Assembly (NCBI GenBank): GCA_012838135.1
Contig: DUPV01000014.1
Coordinates: 1-44,641 of the forward strand
Source of the DNA: Clostridiaceae bacterium
GTDB lineage: Bacteria > Bacillota > Clostridia > Saccharofermentanales > DTU023
Length of the DNA stretch: 44,641 nucleotides
Reading direction: 5' to 3'
Shown: in pieces, positions 33,046 to 41,817 of the stretch
Layout: every line of letters starts with the position of its first letter
How positions within the stretch are numbered: the stretch's first letter is position 1
The notes under the pieces: generated by a model
Database searches by the model: none
The model's input: the letters and a program-made list of their open reading frames with translations, nothing else
Told to the model about the DNA's origin: nothing
Made by a program: the position numbers and the translations under genes

Positions 33046-34206
33046 ATGAAAAGTAAAAACTTTAAAGAAATTATAGCTTTTTTTCTAATTCTTAACTTAA
33101 TCATCTTATTCATAGGATGTAATTCTGAACATTCAGTGAAGAAATTGACAAGGGATGAACTCGTCCAACAATCCGATACCATATTAAATGAGCAAGAATC
33201 TTCCTTTTATAGCGAGGAACAGAGTCAAAAATCATCTGCTCCCATCGAAGAACAGGCACAAGAACTTTCTGTTTATATTGAAAAACAAGATAATAAATTA
33301 ATAGGTTCTGCTTTTCTACTCAATACACATTGTGAAATTATACTTTATGATGAAAACGATAAAAATTTAATATATGATACGTTTGACATATGCAGAGATT
33401 ATGAAAATCGATTATCTTGCAAAATTTCAAGCAGTGAAATTTCTCAATTAAATCACAGAACAATAAATCAAGTTTCGGATAGTACCGCAAAGCTCTTACA
33501 AGAAGCATTAACATATTCAGCATTATCTGATGGAGCTTTGGACATTTCAATTGGTGCTGTAACAAATTTATGGGATTTTACATCTGATTCCAAAATTGTT
33601 CCTTCTCAAGAGAATATTCAGAAAGCATTAAAATCTGTAAATTATCAAAACATTCAATTGATTAATAATCGAGTTATTATTTCAAACGCTGAAACACAAA
33701 TTGATTTGGGAGCTATAGCGAAAGGTTATATTGCAGATCAGATGAAAGCCTATTTGGTAGAACAAGGCGTGAATAGTGCAATTATTAATCTTGGCGGTAA
33801 TGTTCTTTGTATTGGCACAAAAGCGGATAATGCAGGCTTCACAATAGGTATCCAAAAACCGTTTGAAGAAGGACATATAGCCGGCGTACATTTGGATGAC
33901 TTTTATCAATCCGTAGTAACATCGGGCATTTATGAAAGATTTTTCGAAAAAGACGGTATTTTTTATCATCATATTCTAGACCCTGAAACAGGTATGCCGA
34001 TAAATAACAATTTAGCATCTGTAACAATTATCAGTGAAGAAAGTACAACCGGCGATGCTTTGAGCACGGCATGTTTTGTTTTAGGCATAAACAAAGGAAT
34101 AGAATTGATAAATAGTTTGGATAATGTCCATGCAATATTTTTAGATCAAGATGGGAATCTATATTTTTCTGAAAACATATCAGAAGAATTAAAAATTGAT
34201 GTATGA
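33046..34206 (+). CDS. apbE: FAD:protein FMN transferase ApbE, lipoprotein
   Basis: ApbE attaches FMN to Thr or Ser of extracytoplasmic proteins such as RnfG/NqrC and FMN-bind lipoproteins. From ATG 33046 (AAAAGG 6 nt upstream) the signal peptide ends in a lipobox LFIGC, with the lipidated Cys at 25. A Ser/Glu/Gln-rich tether follows, then the catalytic domain: DGALDISIGAVTNLWDF, DLGAIAKGYIADQM, INLGGNV, HILDPETGMP and TTGDALSTACFVLG (Mg2+ and FAD sites). No FMN-bind substrate gene is seen in the window. It faces the eetA/eetB-like pair. Confidence 0.94.
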   Translation: MKSKNFKEIIAFFLILNLIILFIGCNSEHSVKKLTRDELVQQSDTILNEQESSFYSEEQSQKSSAPIEEQAQELSVYIEKQDNKLIGSAFLLNTHCEIILYDENDKNLIYDTFDICRDYENRLSCKISSSEISQLNHRTINQVSDSTAKLLQEALTYSALSDGALDISIGAVTNLWDFTSDSKIVPSQENIQKALKSVNYQNIQLINNRVIISNAETQIDLGAIAKGYIADQMKAYLVEQGVNSAIINLGGNVLCIGTKADNAGFTIGIQKPFEEGHIAGVHLDDFYQSVVTSGIYERFFEKDGIFYHHILDPETGMPINNNLASVTIISEESTTGDALSTACFVLGINKGIELINSLDNVHAIFLDQDGNLYFSENISEELKIDV

Positions 34207-34305
34207 TATTTCATTTCTGTTTATCAAGAAGGGGAATTTGATTAAATTTTAATGTTTAAGTTTAATTTAGAAACAATTAAGCTGAAAGCCTAAGTTTATA
34301 TATAA

Positions 34306-34345
34306 AAAATATCTTCAAGTTCATTTAAATGCTTGAAGATATTTT
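34306..34345. terminator. Bidirectional terminator between apbE and tyrS
   Basis: A perfect 14-bp stem (AAAATATCTTCAAG at 34306-34319, complement at 34332-34345) with a 12-nt loop ends in T-rich flanks on both strands. It sits between convergent apbE and tyrS and can serve both. Confidence 0.8.
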
Positions 34346-34370
34346 ACGGTTTGATAGTTGTTTGACTTAT

Positions 34371-35594
34371 TCAAACTAACACTAAACGGAAAAAGTTTTT
34401 CTTGCCGCGGCGGACAATTGCTTCGCCGTCTGTAAAGTCGTCTGCAATTAATAAATAGTTAGCATCAGAGATTGCTATGTCGTTCAAATAAATACCACCT
34501 TGTTTAATTAATCTGCGACCTTCGCTCTTTGAAGGAACAATCCCGGCGTCAGCTAATAAATCTAAAATCGGAGTACTGCCTGCAATCTCGCGGGTTAGTT
34601 CCGTCGTCGGCATATCGTCTGATCTGCCTGAACCGGAGAATAATTGACGAGCTTGTTTTTGAGCGGATAAAGCGGCGGCTTCACCGTGCACAATTTTTGT
34701 TACTTCAAATGCCAATACTTCTTTAGCCTGATTAATTGCTTGGCCTTCTAATTTTGCATATTCGGCAATTTCACTCATTGGCAAGAAAGTCAAAATTTTC
34801 ATTGTTTTAATAATTGAATTATCTTCTAAGTTTCTGAAATATTGATAAAAATCGAAAGGTGAAAACTTGTTGGCATCAAGCCATAAAGCACCTTTTTGAG
34901 TTTTTCCCATTTTGTTGCCTTCAGAATCCGTCAGTAAATTAAAAGTCATGCCGTAAGCTTCACCTTGTTCTTTGCGGCGAATCAAATCAACGCCTGAAAT
35001 GATATTTGCCCATTGATCGTTGCCACCAAGCTGTAATCGGCAACCGTAGCGACGATACAGTTCCAAAAAGTCATAGGATTGTAAAAGAATATAACTGAAT
35101 TCGAAATAGGTAAGACCGTCTTCCAACCGATTTTTATAAATATCGGTTGCTAACATTTTATTGACTGAAAAATTTACGCCGATTTCACGTAGAAAATCAA
35201 CATAATTAATATCAAGTAACCAATCGGCATTATTAACCAAGATGGCTTTATCATCTGAAAAATCAAGCAAGCGTGACATTTGTTCTTTGAATTTCTCAAC
35301 ATTGTGTTGAATCGTTTCAGGAGTCATTAATTGGCGCATATCAGAACGACCGGACGGATCACCGATCATACCGGTTCCGCCACCCATCAAAGCGATCGGG
35401 ATATGACCGGCCTTTTGCAGATGAGCCATAACCATCATTTGAGTTAAATGTCCGATATGTAAACTGTCGGCAGTAGGATCAAAACCGATATAAAATACTG
35501 CACCGGGTTTGGCAAGAAATTCTCTGATTTCTTCAGGATGTGTTGCTTGGGCGAAATAGCCGCGTTCGATCAATGTGTCATATACATTTGTCAT
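34371..35594 (-). CDS. tyrS: Tyrosyl-tRNA synthetase
   Basis: TyrRS charges tRNA-Tyr. The 407-residue class I enzyme has [16 protein letters not shown] (HIGH at 46-49), [24 protein letters not shown] and a KMSKS-equivalent KMGKT at 228-232. A C-terminal S4 RNA-binding domain covers about 345-405 ([18 protein letters not shown]). GGAGG lies before the ATG on the minus strand. Many Firmicutes control tyrS by a T-box leader; none of its conserved sequence was found in the upstream gap. The terminator shared with apbE lies just beyond the stop. Confidence 0.97.
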   Translation of the reverse strand: MTNVYDTLIERGYFAQATHPEEIREFLAKPGAVFYIGFDPTADSLHIGHLTQMMVMAHLQKAGHIPIALMGGGTGMIGDPSGRSDMRQLMTPETIQHNVEKFKEQMSRLLDFSDDKAILVNNADWLLDINYVDFLREIGVNFSVNKMLATDIYKNRLEDGLTYFEFSYILLQSYDFLELYRRYGCRLQLGGNDQWANIISGVDLIRRKEQGEAYGMTFNLLTDSEGNKMGKTQKGALWLDANKFSPFDFYQYFRNLEDNSIIKTMKILTFLPMSEIAEYAKLEGQAINQAKEVLAFEVTKIVHGEAAALSAQKQARQLFSGSGRSDDMPTTELTREIAGSTPILDLLADAGIVPSKSEGRRLIKQGGIYLNDIAISDANYLLIADDFTDGEAIVRRGKKNFFRLVLV

Positions 35595-35902
35595 TAAATG
35601 CCTCCATCTATTTGCGGTTACACATAATCAAATAATTAAGATAAAAGAATAATTAAATATTAAAATAAAAATAAAACAAATAATAAAAAACAATCTAAAT
35701 AATCAGTTGATTACGGTAACATCAATTGCTGAATCAATATTTTAGACTAATCAATCTTTTTTGTTAAGGGTAATTTTCAATAAGACAGAGCAATATCTTG
35801 AATTTGTAAGTTAAAATACAGTTAAAATTCAGTGCACTATATGCTCATCAGTAAAATAAAACAAGTATACCCGGTCCTTGTTTGTATGTTTCAGGGTAAA
35901 TT
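35595..35902. other. 308-nt intergenic region upstream of tyrS
   Basis: The part nearest tyrS (about 35630-35700) is almost pure A/T. A short inverted repeat TTGAT/ATCAA occurs at 35707-35724. The distal end holds the tmcAL terminator. No T-box, tRNA or open frame with a ribosome site was found. A promoter for tyrS must lie here, but no convincing -35/-10 pair stands out. Confidence 0.5.
35853..35883 (-). terminator. Probable terminator of tmcAL
   Basis: Read on the minus strand, AAACAAG pairs with CTTGTTT (plus 35877-35883 and 35859-35865) around an 11-nt loop, followed by the T-rich TTTTATTTTA-type tail. It begins about 20 nt beyond the tmcAL stop. Confidence 0.6.
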
Positions 35903-37165
35903 TCACACAATTACGGGGCTGGCAAAAATTTCATTCAAAGAACAGCCGGCTTGGTTTAACCAAATTCTGGCGGTGCGTAATTCCAATTCTTCTTGCCAGA
36001 GATTATCTGCAGGCAAGACTGAACTTAATTCACTGAAATTGGTAATAATTGGTAATTGCGCCGATTTAGTCATGCGTTTTAATAAATATCGACCTTGTCT
36101 GTTAAATCCCAATACTTGAATATAACTCGGTTCGAAATTCGGTTCTTCTTGAATATGCAACAATAAATTGGTTAAAGCACGTTTAACTCGGGTTGCAGGT
36201 AATTGTTTGGTCTTGACCTGTTCTGTTAAATTTTCGATTGGCAGATAATTATGATCGGTAAAGCGCACGATTTTTTTCAAACGATTGAACAAAGCTTTAT
36301 CCAGATAACGTGTTATTGGTTCTTTAGTATTCTCTAATGTGTAGTAATATAAATCAGCAAAAGATTCCATATTGATTAATTTGTGTTTTGAAATATTATA
36401 GAGCAAAGTTGCTAAAGCTTTAGGTGGAATAACCGGCAACAATTCTTCGATTAGATTTGCCGGAAAACCTGATTTGTCAGCTGATTTTGCGATTTGATTG
36501 CGTATGGCTAAAGCCGAGGCAAAATTACGTACGGCAGGACCTCGAGTGCAAACATCAGCGGTAAGACAATTCAAGTCGGGATCCGAATAGGCACTGCCTT
36601 GTCGTTGGATCAAACAGGGCTTTAAGTTTAATTTGTTTTTATAAATAGCTTTTAAATATTCTATTGCCAATATCTGATTTGATTGCTGCAATAGAGCAGC
36701 TGTTTTCAGATTAAATTTTTCCGCAACAAATTGTTCGCGAGCCTTGGCATATGATATTCCGGATTTTAATTTTTGATCGATATAAAGCCATAATTCATTT
36801 TCTTGCTCAACCAAAAGCAGAGCGATTTGTTCTAATTCGCTTAAACAATTTTGTTCTGCTCCGAAAGCTAAACAGTTACATATTCCGGTTCGATCAAGTA
36901 TTGTAGCGGCAACGGAAGCGAATATTTCAGCTGAGCCGACGGCTGAATAAGTCGGCATTTGTAAAACTAAATCCACGCCGTTCTCTAATGCAATTTTAGT
37001 TCTGATGCGCGGTGAAGTGATTGCCGGTTCGCCTCTTTGGCAGAAATAACCGGAAATTATCGCAATTAGAAAAGGTCTTTGACTCAAATTTTTGATTTGT
37101 TCAATTTGATAATAATGCCCATTATGAAACGGATTATATTCAGCGATGATTCCTGTTATGTTCAT
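35903..37165 (-). CDS. tmcAL: tRNA(Met) cytidine acetate ligase TmcAL
   Basis: TmcAL (YlbM) activates acetate with ATP and acetylates C34 of elongator tRNA-Met. The 420-residue protein has the nucleotidyltransferase-like N terminus GIIAEYNPFHNGHYYQI with the HxGH motif, SGYFCQRGEPAI, ALENGVDLVLQMPTYSAVGSAE (in parts) and GSAYSDPDLN further on. The family occurs mostly in Firmicutes. The ribosome site is weak (GAGGA about 15 nt upstream), so translation may be modest. It uses acetate; the pta-ackA pair of the same window works at the acetate node, though that proximity may be chance. Confidence 0.93.
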   Translation of the reverse strand: MNITGIIAEYNPFHNGHYYQIEQIKNLSQRPFLIAIISGYFCQRGEPAITSPRIRTKIALENGVDLVLQMPTYSAVGSAEIFASVAATILDRTGICNCLAFGAEQNCLSELEQIALLLVEQENELWLYIDQKLKSGISYAKAREQFVAEKFNLKTAALLQQSNQILAIEYLKAIYKNKLNLKPCLIQRQGSAYSDPDLNCLTADVCTRGPAVRNFASALAIRNQIAKSADKSGFPANLIEELLPVIPPKALATLLYNISKHKLINMESFADLYYYTLENTKEPITRYLDKALFNRLKKIVRFTDHNYLPIENLTEQVKTKQLPATRVKRALTNLLLHIQEEPNFEPSYIQVLGFNRQGRYLLKRMTKSAQLPIITNFSELSSVLPADNLWQEELELRTARIWLNQAGCSLNEIFASPVIV

Positions 37166-37310
37166 AAAAATAAATTTCTGTCCTCTGCAATCAAATCTTT
37201 ATTAAATTGATTATATACTCTAAGATAATAACATAAGAAAATAAATGAGGTTAAATGTTGATTCGTTTTATACTTAAGAGAACGAATAGGAGCAAAGTGA
37301 GGTAGCAATT

Positions 37311-38618
37311 TTGCTGCAAAATAAGCAGATATCGAAAATTTTAAAAATAATTGTACCGGTAATTTTAATATTAGCTGCAATCATTCTTTTGTTTATCTAC
37401 CCCGGTTTTCTTTTAGATTCCTATGGTGTTGAGCCTTTGGCGAATCGATACTATTCAATTTGGGATGCTAAGGGAATTATTGAAAAGTTAAAGCCTGTGG
37501 ATCGTGAAGTTGAACAAGCTTTCAGAGAGAATTTTATAGTTGATTTTGATTTGCAAGATAGTAAAAAATCATTCCAAGGTATTGTAACAAGTGTCGAACT
37601 TGCCAAGAATGATGAAATTATACAAGAAACGACATTTAATTTGACTGATCAATTGCTTTGGGGAAAGTATCTGGCATTGGCAGGAGAACCAAAAGAATTT
37701 AAGGTATGGCAAGATATGATTGCAAAATTATATCTGAATGATCAAACCTGGGCAACACAAATAAACCGAAACGGCGAAATACTGGCGCAAACTGAAATTA
37801 CCTGGACATATGATTTGCAATATGCAGACGTCTTGTTAACAGCTTATAATCGCAATCCGGGACGTTCACTTAAACAACATCTTGAGCAGATTATGGAAAG
37901 AGCTTGGCCATATTTTTCCGCTGACAAATTGACTCCTAATTACCAATCCGAAATAGAGAGAATTTTTTATCCGGAAACTTCTTCAACAGATAAACCAACT
38001 GAAAATCCGGAATTAATTAATCCATATCAGGATGCGAATATAATCAGGCTTTCTGATATTAATCTATATGTTTTGGAATCTTTCAGTTTAATTGATCAGA
38101 AATGGCAACAACCTTATGAGCACTGGTCAAAACTGATTATCGATTCAATTGATTCAGAATCAGTATTTTATCCTTTCGGTATTATGCCGGATGAACAAAA
38201 TTATGTGCCGACAATGGAAACGGCATTTGCAACGGAGACTTTGGACACGATTAAAATTGTTTATCAATTAAAATCTAAACAGCAAAATTCCAATACGGAA
38301 GGCTTTGTTAACCGCCAGCTTATTCAAACAAATAATCTATATAAAACTTACAATATCGTAACCGGACAAAATATGAGTGAACAAACTGATATTCAAGCGA
38401 TGGCGTTATTCGCCGATCATGTTGTGAAGTATTCTTCCGATTCTAATGAATATACGAATTCCGAAGTTTTGGCATCTATCAGTGCAGGTTTATCGACCAA
38501 ACAATATAAAGAGAAGTTAAGTCCGCTCAATAAATTGTTTTATGAAAGTATTGATGCCAAAAGGCTTTTTAATGCTACAGATCAATTATATGTTTTGATT
38601 AGCGGCATCATTAAATAG
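37311..38618 (+). CDS. Unrecognised membrane-anchored protein
   Basis: The 435-residue protein begins at TTG 37311, with GAGG (37299-37302) 8 nt upstream and no in-frame ATG nearby. One strong membrane segment (ILKIIVPVILILAAIILLFIY, about 11-31) is followed by a soluble, presumably extracytoplasmic domain rich in aromatic residues and helices. The pattern of spaced helices with YADVLLTAYNRNP, LSDINLYVLESFSLIDQKW and FYPFGIMPDEQNYVPTMET faintly recalls the helical toroid of glycosidase-8-like proteins, but no catalytic motif can be assigned, so this is speculation. There is no cysteine. It is divergent from tmcAL and followed by a 382-nt gap. Confidence 0.8.
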   Translation: MLQNKQISKILKIIVPVILILAAIILLFIYPGFLLDSYGVEPLANRYYSIWDAKGIIEKLKPVDREVEQAFRENFIVDFDLQDSKKSFQGIVTSVELAKNDEIIQETTFNLTDQLLWGKYLALAGEPKEFKVWQDMIAKLYLNDQTWATQINRNGEILAQTEITWTYDLQYADVLLTAYNRNPGRSLKQHLEQIMERAWPYFSADKLTPNYQSEIERIFYPETSSTDKPTENPELINPYQDANIIRLSDINLYVLESFSLIDQKWQQPYEHWSKLIIDSIDSESVFYPFGIMPDEQNYVPTMETAFATETLDTIKIVYQLKSKQQNSNTEGFVNRQLIQTNNLYKTYNIVTGQNMSEQTDIQAMALFADHVVKYSSDSNEYTNSEVLASISAGLSTKQYKEKLSPLNKLFYESIDAKRLFNATDQLYVLISGIIK

Positions 38619-38790
38619 TTTCAATCGGCTGAAAATTAAAATAAAAGAGTGTCACCGCTGTTAAGATTCTTTTTATAGAATGATTTGCTCTGGGACTTTG
38701 TAGTTGCTTGTTAAATAAACCAAGATGTTTTTCATTATTATATTGAATAAAACAAGTTATTCGAACAGGCGATTTGGGCAACTTATTTAA

Positions 38791-38819
38791 TTGAATGAAA
38801 CATTGGCTTGTATTATAAT
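38791..38819 (+). promoter_or_regulatory. Distal pta promoter
   Basis: TTGAAT (38791-38796) and a perfect TATAAT (38814-38819) with a 17-bp spacer. The predicted start near 38826 gives a leader of about 175 nt that runs through the Rex site. Confidence 0.6.
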
Positions 38820-38942
38820 ATCGAGTATTAAATCACTATAAATAATACTTAATTAAATCATTTATGGTTTATTTAAAAATTGAGTTCCTTATTATATTAT
38901 GAATTGTTTTATACAAAGATTAAGTATTTTGCAAATTATTAG

Positions 38943-38970
38943 TTGCTTGTTAACCAGTTAACAGTATATA
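38943..38970 (+). promoter_or_regulatory. Proximal pta promoter overlapping the Rex site
   Basis: TTGCTT (38943-38948) and TATATA (38965-38970) are 16 bp apart, and the Rex-like palindrome fills the spacer. Rex binding would exclude RNA polymerase from this promoter. Confidence 0.4.
38947..38964. promoter_or_regulatory. Rex (NADH-sensing repressor) operator
   Basis: The 18-bp site matches the clostridial Rex consensus TTGTTAANNNNTTAACAA at 13 of 14 fixed positions; only the last base differs (G for A). It lies 37 nt before the pta ATG. Rex releases DNA when the NADH/NAD+ ratio is high, which would link acetate and ATP formation to redox state. Confidence 0.75.
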
Positions 38971-39000
38971 TAAATAAATAATAGTTGAAAGAGGTGTGAA

Positions 39001-39999
39001 ATGACAGATTTTATTAACGGGATTTTTGATAAAGCGAAGAAAAATCGTAAAAAAATCGTTTTACCGGAAACTGAAGACCCGAGAGTAACTGAAGCAGCTT
39101 CCAAAATTATTGCTGAAGGTATTGCCGATTTAATTTTGATAGGTGATGAAGACAAAATTAAATTGGTGACACCGGAGTATTCTTTGGAAGGTGCCGAGTA
39201 CATTGACCCCAGCTCATATGAAAAATACGATGAGTTTGTCAAAATTTTCTATGAAATGCGTAAAAAAAGAGGTATGACTGAAGATGAAGCAAGTAAGATG
39301 ATGCTTAATCCCGTATACTTCGGCATGATGTTAGTACATCAGGGAGTTGCAGATGGTTTGGTAGCCGGTGCAGTGAACAGCACTGCCAATGTTCTGCGTC
39401 CTGCATTGCAAATCTTACGCACCAAGCCCGGTACCAAATTAGTATCTGCTTTCTTTGTTATGGTAACAAAAACAGATTTAGGTTCTAACGGTACTGTGCT
39501 TTTTGCTGATTGTGCGTTGAATGAAAATCCGGATGCTGATCAATTATCGGAAATTGCAATTTCCTCAGCCCAATCATTCCGTGACTTGATTGGCGAAGAG
39601 CCTGTAGTTGCGATGACTTCATATTCCAGTTTCGGCAGTGCATCAAGTGAAATGGTAGATAAAGTGATTGAAGCTACAAAATTAGCACAGGAAAAAGCAC
39701 CTGACTTACTGATAGACGGTGAAATGCAAATCGACACTGCCTTATCACCCGCGACAAGCGAGCAAAAAGCACCGGGTAATAAAGTTGGCGGTAAAGCGAA
39801 TGTCTTAGTATTCCCTGATCTTAATACAGGCAATATCGGCTACAAGTTGGTTCAATATCTGGGTGGAGCGGAGGCATATGGTCCGGTTCTGCAAGGCATT
39901 GCCAAGCCGGTCAACGACCTTTCGCGCGGTTGTTCGGTCAGCGATATAGTTGGTGTTGTAGGAATTACTGCCGTCCTGGCTCAAATGGAAGATAATTAA
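39001..39999 (+). CDS. pta: Phosphate acetyltransferase
   Basis: Pta converts acetyl-CoA and phosphate to acetyl phosphate, the first step of fermentative acetate production. The 332-residue protein is the short, single-domain form. It has IVLPETEDPRVTEAASKI at the N terminus, DGLVAGAVNSTANVLRPALQI, VLFADCALNENPDADQL, and the conserved C-terminal VLVFPDLNTGNIGYKLVQYLGGA and GPVLQGIAKPVNDLSRG regions. AAAGAGG precedes the ATG. ackA follows 21 nt downstream, forming an operon under the Rex site. Confidence 0.97.
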   Translation: MTDFINGIFDKAKKNRKKIVLPETEDPRVTEAASKIIAEGIADLILIGDEDKIKLVTPEYSLEGAEYIDPSSYEKYDEFVKIFYEMRKKRGMTEDEASKMMLNPVYFGMMLVHQGVADGLVAGAVNSTANVLRPALQILRTKPGTKLVSAFFVMVTKTDLGSNGTVLFADCALNENPDADQLSEIAISSAQSFRDLIGEEPVVAMTSYSSFGSASSEMVDKVIEATKLAQEKAPDLLIDGEMQIDTALSPATSEQKAPGNKVGGKANVLVFPDLNTGNIGYKLVQYLGGAEAYGPVLQGIAKPVNDLSRGCSVSDIVGVVGITAVLAQMEDN

Positions 40000-40020
40000 T
40001 AAGAAATATCAGGAGTTTTT

Positions 40021-41217
40021 ATGAAGATTTTAGTTGTTAATGCAGGTAGTTCATCCTTAAAGTATCAGTTGTTTGATTTAGAATCCAAAGAACGTCCCGT
40101 TATGGCAAGCGGATTATGTGAAAGAATCGGTATTGACGGTTCAAATTTGCAGCATGAAACAGGAGATGGCAGAGAATATAATGTTGAAGCAGAGATGCCG
40201 GATCATACAGTTGCAGTAAAATTGGTAATTGATGCTTTACTTTCGCCCGATCACGGTGTACTGTCAAGTTTAGCTGAAGTTAATGCGGTCGGACACAGAG
40301 TTGTTCATGGCGGTGAAAAGTTTGCCAATTCAGTAATCATTGATGATGAAGTAAAACAAGCGATTAAAGATTGCTATCCTTTGGCTCCTTTACATAATCC
40401 GGCAAATATTATGGGAATCGAAGCTTGTGAAAAGGCCATGCCGGGAATCAGCCAGGTAGCGGTTTTTGATACTGCTTTTCATCAAACTCTTCCCAGCAAA
40501 GCATACATGTATGCCTTGCCTTATGAATTATACAAAAAACATGCAATTCGTCGCTATGGATTCCATGGTACATCACATGCTTTTGTTTCAGAAAAAGCAA
40601 TGGAACTGATGAATAATCCTAATGCAAAAATTATCACTTGCCACTTAGGTAACGGCTCGTCAATTGCAGCGATTGATGCAGGAAAATCGATTGACACTTC
40701 TATGGGTATGACACCTCTGGCGGGTGTACCTATGGGTACAAGATGCGGTGATATAGATCCGGCAGTTGTAACGTATTTATCAGAACATGAAAATCTGGCT
40801 CCGGCAGAAATAGATAATCTAATGAATAAAAAAAGCGGTTTCTTCGGTGTTTCCGGGGTAAGTTCGGATTGTCGTGATTTACAAACAGCGGCTGACGAAG
40901 GCAATGCACGAGCTGAATTAGCACTGAGAATGTTCTGTTATAATTGCAGTAAATATATCGGGGCATATACTGCAGCCCTAGGCGGAGTTGATGCTATCGT
41001 ATTTACTGCGGGAATCGGTGAAAATACTCCGCGCTTGCGCGAAGATATGCTAAGTAAATTAGGCTATTTAGGTGTTGAATTGGATCATGAATTGAATTGC
41101 GGAAAAATCGGAGACTATCAATTGATTTCAACTGAAAATTCCAAAGTCAAAGTATATGTAATTCGCACAAATGAAGAATTGAAAATAGCTCAAGAAACAG
41201 CTGCGTTAAAAGGCTAG
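40021..41217 (+). CDS. ackA: Acetate kinase
   Basis: AckA turns acetyl phosphate and ADP into acetate and ATP. The 398-residue protein has both family signatures: VLVVNAGSSSLKYQLF-type ILVVNAGSSSLKYQLF at the N terminus and RRYGFHGTSHAFV (His near 180). GHRVVHGGEKF, HLGNGSSIAAI, the DTSMGMTPLAGVPMGTRCGDIDP stretch, FTAGIGENTP and the C-terminal RTNEELKIAQET are also present. AGGAG lies 7 nt before the ATG. Together with Pta it provides substrate-level phosphorylation, consistent with an anaerobic fermenter. Confidence 0.98.
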   Translation: MKILVVNAGSSSLKYQLFDLESKERPVMASGLCERIGIDGSNLQHETGDGREYNVEAEMPDHTVAVKLVIDALLSPDHGVLSSLAEVNAVGHRVVHGGEKFANSVIIDDEVKQAIKDCYPLAPLHNPANIMGIEACEKAMPGISQVAVFDTAFHQTLPSKAYMYALPYELYKKHAIRRYGFHGTSHAFVSEKAMELMNNPNAKIITCHLGNGSSIAAIDAGKSIDTSMGMTPLAGVPMGTRCGDIDPAVVTYLSEHENLAPAEIDNLMNKKSGFFGVSGVSSDCRDLQTAADEGNARAELALRMFCYNCSKYIGAYTAALGGVDAIVFTAGIGENTPRLREDMLSKLGYLGVELDHELNCGKIGDYQLISTENSKVKVYVIRTNEELKIAQETAALKG

Positions 41218-41279
41218 ATGCATATTTTTAATTTAATATAGTGTATTCACAAATTAATTAGTGCAAAAACAAGTTAATA

Positions 41280-41747
41280 GTGAAGAAAGAAAATGTATCA
41301 AATACGATGAATAAATCACAACAAGTAATTATTCATATAATTAGTGAGCAATGGGTGACCGGTCAAGTTCTTGAACCGATGAAATTTATGACGACCGGTC
41401 TCCTGACTCACGATGAAAAAAATGATGAATGGACTGTCAGTTATGATGAGAGTGAGGCAACCGGCATGACCGGGACCAAGACCAGTTTACGCCTGACAAA
41501 AGATGGGCATGTTCATTTTATAAGAACAGGCTCGGTTCAAATGGATGTGCTTTTTGAATCGGGAAATCATTTCTTGTCTCAAATGGAGACACCATTCGGC
41601 TTGTTAGATATTTCAATCTTAACCAATGAGGTAAAAGGTAATCTTTCAGAACAAGGCGGTGAGTTGAGTTTAGGTTATTCACTGAATGTTCCGCAGCAAG
41701 AAAAGATTAGTACTAAATTAAATTTAACAGTAGCACCTAAAACTTGA
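41280..41747 (+). CDS. DUF1934 (YwiB-like) beta-barrel protein
   Basis: The protein of up to 155 residues matches the DUF1934 family of small lipocalin-like barrels: WTVSYDESEATGMTGTKTSLRL, VHFIRTGSVQMDVLFESGNHFLS and METPFGLLDISILTNEV (in pieces) are its core. The function is unknown. Neither GTG 41280 nor the in-frame ATG 41307 has a Shine-Dalgarno; the conserved part begins at VIIHIISEQ just after 41307, so the start is uncertain. It lies 62 nt after ackA, and the rpmF promoter begins at its stop codon. Confidence 0.82.
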   Translation: MKKENVSNTMNKSQQVIIHIISEQWVTGQVLEPMKFMTTGLLTHDEKNDEWTVSYDESEATGMTGTKTSLRLTKDGHVHFIRTGSVQMDVLFESGNHFLSQMETPFGLLDISILTNEVKGNLSEQGGELSLGYSLNVPQQEKISTKLNLTVAPKT

Positions 41748-41772
41748 CACCGTTGATATTTTATATCATAAT
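41744..41772 (+). promoter_or_regulatory. rpmF promoter
   Basis: TTGACA (41744-41749) and CATAAT (41767-41772, 5 of 6) are exactly 17 bp apart, overlapping the end of the DUF1934 gene. The predicted start near 41779 gives a leader of about 39 nt. Confidence 0.7.
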
Positions 41773-41817
41773 TCTTTGGTGTTAATGATTTAAGGTTCTA
41801 GATGGAGGTTGATATAT

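Larger units (their letters stand above)
38619..39000. other. 382-nt regulatory region upstream of pta
   Basis: This gap holds a distal promoter (38791-38819), a proximal promoter overlapping a Rex operator (38943-38970) and an exact 14-bp direct repeat TAGTTGCTTGTTAA at 38701-38714 and 38940-38953. A weak hairpin ATTCT/AGAAT near 38665 might end the upstream gene. No open frame with a ribosome site and no RNA gene were recognised. Confidence 0.6.

Noticed and set aside
35595-35902. T-box riboswitch upstream of tyrS
   Set aside because: No AGGGTGGNACCGCG-type sequence or specifier-loop structure could be found on the minus strand.
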